Assembly (NCBI RefSeq): GCF_002234675.1
Contig: NC_019880.2
Coordinates: forward strand, 13,133,756-13,197,755
DNA from: Oryzias latipes
Taxonomy: Eukaryota > Chordata > Actinopteri > Beloniformes > Adrianichthyidae
Direction of reading: 5' to 3'
DNA length: 64,000 nt
The stretch's first letter is position 1; each line of letters begins with the position of its first letter. A program made the translations under genes and the position numbers. This document shows positions 56,957 to 64,000 of the stretch, in pieces. Under the pieces are notes generated by a model. That model searched no databases and was not told the origin of the DNA. It saw nothing but the letters and a program-made list of their open reading frames with translations.

Positions 56957-59252
56957 TTAGACTGCATCAGTTTTCCTTGCTTCCTTCTCACAGATCCAGT
57001 TCAGCCGATGCTGACTGCAGTCTGCATTGTACCAGGTACTTATGGTTTCACCCAGAAAAGCAACGCAGTTTCCAGTCTGAGGTCCAGAACGGCTGGGTTG
57101 TCCCATTCTCCAGTACCTTTAATGAAATGTAAACACACAAAGATGATCTCTGTTTGCACTCTTACGGGGTCACAAAGTCTTTAATTGAAGTAAAATTGCT
57201 ATTTGTTTGTGAGAAGCTTACACTGTGGAGGTTTCTGTGACATTGTTAACCCACACCCACACTCCCTGAGTTGCCACATCGGTGAGACCAATCCAGAACC
57301 CGTTCATCCACCACACATGACTGCTGCTCCCCCGTGACAAATGAGTTCTTATGAGCACCTGTGGGAAATGAAAAATATTAAAGGTTTTGATTTTGAAAAG
57401 CCTTTTAATTTAATTTTTAGTTTTATTTTTTTTACCGTTTTTGCCATAAGCACTTAACAGTTATATTGATGAGCTGATATGACAAAAATACCGTCTTTAC
57501 TTGAGACATTTTAAAAAGCACCAGGAGTTCTAATTGATCAAATCAAAACCATTCTCCCTCCTTTTTACCCACCTGCTCCTCCAAATTATTAATCACCAGC
57601 AGGTCACCACCCTTGCTGATGCAGTAGTCTCTGCTGTCAGTCCAGTTCTTTCTTGACGAAACGTCCTCATCAGAAAAATAATAGCAAGATCTTTTATGAA
57701 AAATCCATTTAGGCAAGCACCAGCCGCAGTTTTTCTCTGTAAAACAAGATAATTCAATAAAGTTACACCTCTTGAATATATTTCTGTAACGTTAAAATTC
57801 TGGATCAAATTATTCACCACCAAACAAAACAAACTAGAGGTCATCATACCTAAAGTTGTTTTGTTTGACTGGAGAATTTTTACATCCTGCTTTAGAGTCT
57901 CTATCTTTCCTTGAAGCTTGTCAACAAAAGCCCTCTTCAGGTTCACTTCCTGTTTGATTTGCAGATGACTGGCACGTTCTTTTATCAGTGATGCCTGAGC
58001 CTCCACTTTGGCTTTGATGATGTGACTTTGGTTGCGGTAGAAGTTCAGCTCGGCAAAAAGAGGGGATGCTGCTAAGTCAGACATGTCAAAGTCTTTGGCT
58101 TTGGCACCTAAGTGAGATAAAAATATATAGGATTGCAATTATTTGTAGAGTTAGCCTCTTTAATTGTATAGAGTTAATTTTGTAGTTAATATCCTCTAGT
58201 ACAGTAGTCTGCAACCTTCAATGCTAAAATTGCCATTTGATCCAGTTTCTTAATGACCAAAACCTAGCAAGAACCTCAAAGTCGTTATTTAGAAAAATAC
58301 ACTTTATTAATATTTTTGGTAATCATTAGGCCATTTGTATATTTATAACATGTTCCTTTTCAATATTTACAATAATTGGATTATTATAATTTTCTTTGGA
58401 TACCAATTTAAACTTTTGACAGCTGCACAAACAAGTTTCCTTCAAAAAAAGTAAACACTCTGTGTCAAAAGTTTCCTCCTGCTGCAGCAGATTAACTTGA
58501 ATTAAAAATGCAAGAAAGGCAAAGCAAACATGACATTTTAAATCACTATGACTTTGGTGCATCATCATCCTTTTTCTCAACACTGGTATGAAATCCAATT
58601 TACTTTTTTTAAATCTATATTTGCTTTAAGTTTATTCTAATAATAAACCACGCTTACCAATATTTTTCCCAGTTGTTTGTCATGTTAATATTATAATGCC
58701 TAAACTTTATTAACTAAAATAAATAAGCTACAAAACCCTTTTTTGTTGAAACGGTTAGCAATTTTCTTCAAAGCCAAATTACTCAGAGTGGAGGGATCGC
58801 ATGTGGCTCCAGAACCTCAGGTTGCAGACCCCTGCTCTATCACAATATCCCCAATAAGTTAGTCTTACTTACAGCAAATCCCCAACACAGCAGCAGATAT
58901 CAGCATAAGACCACAGGTTAGGCCCAAACCCAGTATAAGGCGTTGGTATTTTGAAAATCCATCTCTCTCTGAAAACAGGCCTAAAAAACGTAGCTTTAGT
59001 GTTGGTTTTCCCTCCATATGTTGGAGGTATCCACATGTTAAACTGGTGATTCTCAATGAGTGCAAACCTGGTAACCATTTGCTTGCATGAGGCCATGCTA
59101 AACAAGTTCAAACTCATAAAGCAAAGGAAACGAGGAAAAAGAGATACTAAAAAGAAACAGCAGTGAAGTGTACCTTCTTCAGATGTTTGACGGTCAGACA
59201 GCTGATCGTCATCGCTGCGGGGTCCTTTGTAAATCTTTCTTCCGAGTGACAT
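56957..59252 (-). CDS. C-type lectin receptor 2, CD209-like, QPS type (six exons)
   Basis: Exons in transcript order: 59174-59252, 58873-58980, 57850-58107, 57573-57736, 57222-57358, 56957-57116; 301 residues. The layout equals lectin 1: short cytoplasmic tail (MSLGRKIYKGPRSDDDQLSD), one transmembrane span (LILGLGLTCGLMLISAAVLG), a heptad-rich neck (KVEAQASLIKERASHLQIK...), and a lectin domain in three exons. The first two domain exons are 164 and 137 nt, exactly as in lectin 1. The framework is present (NCGWCLPKW, NWTDSRDYCISKGGDLLVI, GFWIGLTD, NWICEKE). At the calcium-2/sugar site, however, it has QPS instead of EPN or QPD, no NED acid, and WYNAD instead of WND. Classical calcium-dependent sugar binding is therefore doubtful, although the domain fold should be intact. 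No ITIM is seen in the tail. Confidence 0.88.
58202..58834. mobile_element. Non-autonomous hAT element in lectin 2 intron 2
   Basis: 633 bp with short inverted ends (CAGTAGTCTGCAACC on the left, GGTTGCAGACCCCTG on the right). It is flanked by imperfect 8-bp duplications (CTCTAGTA and CTCTATCA). Ends and 8-bp target length are hAT features. There is no coding capacity. The differences between the flanks suggest an older insertion than the one at 61566. Confidence 0.7.
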
Positions 59253-59727
59253 CGCTTTGTCAGCTAATGAATTCTCTGTTACAGTTTTGCGAGCAGAGGA
59301 TATTGACTGGTTTTCTTCTGCTGCTAAAGCAACTGATAAGGGTGTGTGTGTGTACGTGTGTGAAAATAATGTTGTTACATATAATTTTAAAAATCATCTG
59401 AAAATAAACAAAGACACTACAACAAGACGATAACAACGTTAAAAATAAATTACTCAAATTTGCAGATCAAGGGGTTAATAGACAATTCATTTGAAGAAAG
59501 AGAGAGAAAGACATTGTATTTTTAAAAGGTGCAGGCAACTCGAGTCCAAAGTCCCTCATATGAGGGACTTTGCCAGAAAACAAGGTTGAGGTTGGGATAT
59601 TTGACTTTAAAGCACTGGCTATGGAGTATTGTTTGATTTCAACTTGCAAAGGCCTTCTATTTTCTGTGCTCTGTTAAAAATTAATATAAATAAAAATAAA
59701 TTGTGACAGAAAGGGCTCGTAGAACAA

Positions 59728-60435
59728 AAATAACTAAAAGTCCCACTGTAATCATTTTGTGATCAATTGTAAAATGATTCCCCGTGGTCTTTTGATTAAA
59801 CTTGTGCCATTTTTAGCAAAAATAAATGAATACCGGTAGATCTGTCGTTTCTGCATGCGTTGTTAGTTTTTAGAAATTTGCTTCTACGTTGAATGTATTT
59901 GCTGTTTATCACTAAAAGATCTCTACCTTACATTTGACAGAACTCTGGCTCTTTGCCATGTTTGCGTACAAAACGGTCCGAAAAAGTAAAAGAGTAGCAA
60001 TTTGAGCCAAACATCATGGCAGGGACTGTTGGCGTGTAAGTCCGCTCCTACTTTCCAACATCCATCTGTTTACACTCTTTCCTGCTAGCTTACAGCCCCT
60101 CAACCTAACATTTCCGGTTCAACAGAACTGGCGAGCAATATCAAGTTTTGAGCCAGATGCCAATCTTAGATGAAGAAAATGAAGACGCACATGGGTCTAG
60201 CTGTCTATGTGGAGCAGGGAGCATGTGGCTTTCCATGGTAGCTTCACACCTACAAGCTTTTTCCAACTGCATTTTTTCATCTGCTCCTGATTCAAATTGG
60301 TTTGCATAAAGAAATACTTAGAAATACACTTTAAAGCTTCATTTTCGTCATATATGTCCTCCATTATGAAAAAAAAGCCACAAGAAGATGTTAAAAACAT
60401 CAAAAATTTTGTGGGTCTCATTGTGGTTCTTTAAA
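59728..60435 (+). mobile_element. MITE-like element, family A, copy 3, carrying a lectin fragment
   Basis: The left end (AAAGTCCCACTGTAATC) and right half (GAAGACGCACATGGG, GAGCAGGGAGCATGTGGC, TTTCATCTGCTCCTGATTC) match copy 1. The right terminus (CATTGTGGTTCTTT) mirrors the left. Between the blocks lies a lectin-exon-like piece (59895-60013) that copies 1 and 2 do not have. Confidence 0.6.
59895..60013 (-). pseudogene. Relic of a C-type lectin first CRD exon
   Basis: On the minus strand it aligns along about 115 bp with the first lectin-domain exon of the third lectin gene (63365-63485). Shared runs include GTTCTGTCAAATGTA, the AGATCTT.TAGTGATA pair, and CGTTTTG flanked by CGG and CGCAAA-type bases. 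Small length differences break the reading frame and no splice sites remain. It lies inside the family A MITE. Confidence 0.7.
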
Positions 60436-60439
60436 ATAT

Positions 60440-61557
60440 TTGGCAAATAAAGACATTAAAAACAATACAATTGTCTTTTTAATCAAGTTGTCTTTAATCA
60501 TCTGTCTGTATTGTTTTCCAAATCAAAGAAAAATGCAACTGCATTTATCTGGCAGAATGGAGGCAGTTTGATTACCTGCATTTTAACTTATACACACTTC
60601 ATCTTTATGATTTATTATCATAACATGGTTTAGTCAAGAACCCTGAGTTGCTTGGTAAAATTATAAAACTGTCAATCATGCAGAACCCCAAAAGTTAAAG
60701 CAAATAAATCAACACCAGGCATGTAAAACATTCAATGGTTCTAAAGGCCTACCTCCTTCCCAGAGGTGGTGATCTTTAATTCACAACTACAAGCAACTAC
60801 AGCAAACCACATTCTATCACCTATCATATTTTTCTCATACCACAACCTGGACTCAAGTAGACTTAGACATTTTTTCTCCAATCATGAGAATGGGATTTAT
60901 GTGGGCATTTAGTATATTTAGTACGCAATTATACCAAAACCTTTTTTCAATTGGGGAAATGTGGGGTTTAATGTATTTGCACCTTCACCACCCCATACAT
61001 AAATTGTTGGTCAATTTGCTGAGCCAAAGCCAAACCTGAACCCACATAGGGTTTGAAGTAAATGGTTTTTTTCTGATACATCCCGGGGACCTTCTGCCTT
61101 TTCTGAATGTGGGAAACCTTAAATCAGATTCTTAAAATAAGCTCTTCAAACTTTGTTCCTTAAAAAAGGAAATACATTTTGATTGTAAGCTCACTACTTA
61201 TCTTTTTTTTTTTTTTTTTTTTACAAATGTTTAAGAAATGAAACAACAATTTTCATTTATTGTATCAGATTTAATGTGTGAAAAGGAGCTACAGAAGTGA
61301 ATCCAATATACACAAGTATGTAAAAGGTGTATAGACTTACTGGTGTAAAACAAAACTGTCCGAAAATCCTTAAACAAGTCTTGTTGAACTTGTATTGCAG
61401 ACAATAATTTGTAAAACAGCCTCAAAATTAAGGGATGCATGCAATAGTAATTCAACTTTTAAGAATAAAACATACAAACAACATTGTAGTAATATTAGCA
61501 TTAATACAAGCAGAACTTTCATTGGGAATTTTGTTCAGCTTTTCACACTGAGGTTTC
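60440..61557. other. Intergenic stretch between lectins 2 and 3
   Basis: AT-rich DNA with an 18-base T run near 61205-61222. No gene or repeat family was recognised. Confidence 0.5.
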
Positions 61558-61565
61558 ATCTAGGC

Positions 61566-62634
61566 CAGGGGTCGGGAACCTTTTTGGCCAAGAGAGCCAT
61601 AAACGCCACATATTTTTAAATGTAATTTCAAAAGAGCCATACAATAATGTAGCGTCCCTTTCCCACACTGAGGCACTGATACTTAACCTCTTTTAAGGTT
61701 CTTTATTCTGGTGACTGCAGACCACAACAAACGCCGTACAATTAATTCAGCAACTCCTGAATCTCTCCCGCTGAGACGAGAGCGCTTCTCCCAACTTTAT
61801 ATTCACCTGCTCCCGCTCCAGCCCTCCCATTTCCCTTATTCGGCCCATAGCTGAACCCCATTGGTCCAAACTACCTAACAACAGGCTGAGCGACAGAACT
61901 GAGGGCCAATCAGATCTCTGCTTGATGCGTTCAAGAACTCCAGAACTTTTAACGCGACCCAACAGCCACCCAGTCCAAGTCAGTATGCTACGATATGTTT
62001 AAAACTAAATATACAAATGTCTGTATTTGATGTAATTTCAACATTTTTAAAGTACAATAAGTCTGTGGATTCTTTTTAATAATATTGTTATGCTGTTGCT
62101 GATAAATGAGGCGTTGAGACTTTAAACGTGATCTTAGGTTGGTCTGAATGTTCTGTAGATTTGAGAAAGACTGATCACATGCAGACGCGGTGCCAAACAC
62201 ACACACCCACGCTGCAGTGAGTGACGGGCAGCGGGTTTTACGTTATTACAATCCCTGCGCGATTCACCTGCTGCCTGTCCCCACAACCCCTCAGTCACAA
62301 CCCCCCCCCCCCCCCCCCCCCACCACCCTCTGCTTTCTCCCTCACACATCCCGTCCCCGCAACTGCGCGCTCTTTCTCAGAGACGGGAGCGCGCAGTCTT
62401 AGGCACGGCAATTCACAGGTTTCCGGCTGGTACAAACTCTGTGAAATAATAGATGATAGTAAACTGATAGTTTTCTCTCCAAGCACCGCTACTACTGCGC
62501 GCTTCTGGCATCGCATCGCGCCCGAGAAGGACTGGTCTAATGAAAAAAAGTATAATTAAAGATTTGTCTGCGAGCCACATGTGACCATCAAAAGAGCCAT
62601 ATATGGCTCGCGAGCCATAGGTTCCCGACCCCTG
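61566..62634. mobile_element. Non-autonomous hAT element with perfect 8-bp target duplication
   Basis: 1069 bp. Ends are CAGGGGTCGGGAACC and GGTTCCCGACCCCTG, a perfect 15-bp inverted repeat. Both flanks carry ATCTAGGC (61558-61565 and 62635-62642). The subterminal GAGCCATA motif recurs near both ends. The interior has no transposase-like frame and includes a 21-C run at 62301-62321. The intact duplication indicates a relatively recent insertion. Confidence 0.9.
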
Positions 62635-62770
62635 ATCTAGGCACTATGTAATGGATGTTCAGCAGACTTTTGAAAAATATCCCTTCTTTGTTTTTATGTA
62701 CTGCTGTACTTTTTTCCGTATTTGATTACAAAAACACTGATTTTAAGAAAGGTTTGTGATCATTTCTCGT

Positions 62771-63867
62771 TTAAAGAGGTTCAGTCTGAGTGGATGATAC
62801 TTTTTCACAAATCCATTTACGTCGTGAATCACAGTTGGCGACGTTCCAAGCCTGGAAGATGTTTGTCTTGGCCGTAACTGCAGCACAGTCTTCGTTATTA
62901 TTTTGGTTATTTGGTTGTCCTTGCATCCAGAATCTGTTAATGTTAATGTTACATGGAGTTATTTAAAACACATGCTACAAGAAGATCAGACTAAGATTAT
63001 CTTAAAAACAAATGATCATCAGCTTGTTCAGAACAAGTAAATACTTTTCTAAATACACTGGCATGTTTTGTTTTTTTTACCACATGGTGTAACTTCCTCA
63101 ATAAAAAAGTATGGAAATGTTCTGCTTATGAAAGTGTTTGACATAAATGTCTTACCCTTCAGTCAGGACTGCTCCATTCAACCACTTCCAAGTCCCCTCC
63201 AAGCCTCTCAGTCCAAACCAGAAAGGTTGATCACTTGAACTTGATGGGTTTTTGTTTTTCATCAAAAACCTCACAGTTGAGTTCTATGGAATGGGATGTA
63301 AACCAAATAATTCTGGAAAACGTTTTTCATCCTGCATGAAAAGTGATATTTACCAACCTCTTTGTCTTTGCTGTCTATCACTAGAAGATCTCCTCCATAC
63401 ATTTGACAGAACTCTCTAGCTTGTTGCCACGTTTTGAGTCCAAAACGGGCCGAAAAGGGATAAAAGTAACAATAGGAGTTCAAGAAGAGCCACCCTTCAG
63501 GGCAATATTTGCAGCCATCACCTATTGCAAAAAACAACAAAACTATCAAAATCTTTAAAATCAAAGAAAATAACCCATTCATTTTAAAGAGTAGCATTTT
63601 TCTTACTAATTATTGGTAAGTGGGACCTCATTGTTGAAACTTCCCATTGAAGTTGACCAATCTGAACTTGGTAGTCTTTGCTTCTTTTTTTCTGGTGATC
63701 TAACTCAAAGATGGTTTCTGTCTGAGAGTCCCTCTCGATGTTAAGCTGCTTTTGTGCACCCTTCATTGACTCCACGGCAGTGTGGTAAGCCCCCTGAAGT
63801 TTGGCCACCTCTTCACCAATACGCTCGACATCAGCAGATGTAAGATGAGCATCTGTACGTTTTTTGT
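62771..63867 (-). CDS. C-type lectin receptor 3, CD209-like, QPN type (partial, 5' end outside window)
   Basis: Four 3' exons in transcript order: 63607-63867, 63358-63521, 63156-63283, 62771-62933. The cytoplasmic and transmembrane exons must lie beyond 64000. The first visible exon is a coiled-coil neck (ELDHQKKRSKDYQVQIGQLQ, SHLPIIS) very like that of lectin 1. The lectin domain reads GCKYCPEGW, TWQQAREFCQMYGGDLLVID, PFWFGLRG, FWMQGQPNN, NNEDCAAV, AWNVANC, KWICEK. The first domain exon is again 164 nt; the second is 128 nt, 9 nt shorter than in its neighbours but still in frame. The binding motif is QPN, and the WND aspartate is replaced (WNV), so calcium binding is probably weakened. The donor after KDKE (GAG/GTTGGT) is weak, but length conservation supports it. 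Confidence 0.85.
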
Positions 63868-64000
63868 CTGGAAAATTAGAAAGAAAACAAGTTATATATA
63901 TTTGTTATTGTTTTTATTTAGCATTATCCCCTACAGAATAAGCTGGACATTTTTGCTATTAAAGTTTATTTTTGTTTTAAAAGAATGATCAAAATTGAAC

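Overview
The window is vertebrate nuclear DNA and almost certainly from a teleost fish. The genes are intron-rich and have vertebrate orthologues. The interspersed repeats are teleost types: Tc1/mariner, hAT, palindromic MITEs, tRNA-headed SINEs and L2 tails. I could not name the species.

Layout from left to right: GSKIP (+, 1565-2075); NPC2 (-, 3549-4920) and ISCA2 (+, 5643-7625), which are divergent and share a roughly 0.7 kb promoter interval; EML5 (-, 10067-45217; 42 coding exons traced, 1966 residues); TTC8/BBS8 (+, 47389-51384; 14 constitutive coding exons plus a candidate 24-nt microexon); and three tandem C-type lectin receptor genes of the CD209 kind, all on the minus strand (52246-56490, 56957-59252, and 62771 to beyond the right edge). 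From memory of the human map, GSKIP, NPC2, ISCA2, EML5 and TTC8 all lie on human chromosome 14, so the window joins pieces that are far apart in mammals.

The host genes belong to unrelated pathways: GSK3/PKA scaffolding, lysosomal cholesterol export, mitochondrial Fe-S cluster assembly, microtubule binding and the ciliary BBSome. They do not form one system. NPC2/ISCA2 and EML5/TTC8 are both divergent pairs. TTC8 has a textbook RFX X-box 87 bp before its ATG, and EML5 has a palindromic CRE beside a CCAAT box. The lectin cluster is the variable part of the window. Its three genes share exon boundaries, but their sugar-binding motifs differ (EPN, QPS, QPN). A fourth, broken lectin exon fragment sits inside a MITE-like element.

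Mobile DNA lies mostly in EML5 introns and around the lectins. There is a Tc1 element interrupted by a MITE and a SINE, two hAT elements with 8-bp target duplications, a palindromic MITE, three copies of one MITE family, L2 fragments, several tRNA-headed SINEs and one probable solo LTR. The points most worth checking are the lectin fragment inside the MITE, the TTC8 microexon, two successive GC-AG introns in EML5, and the divergent lectin binding sites.
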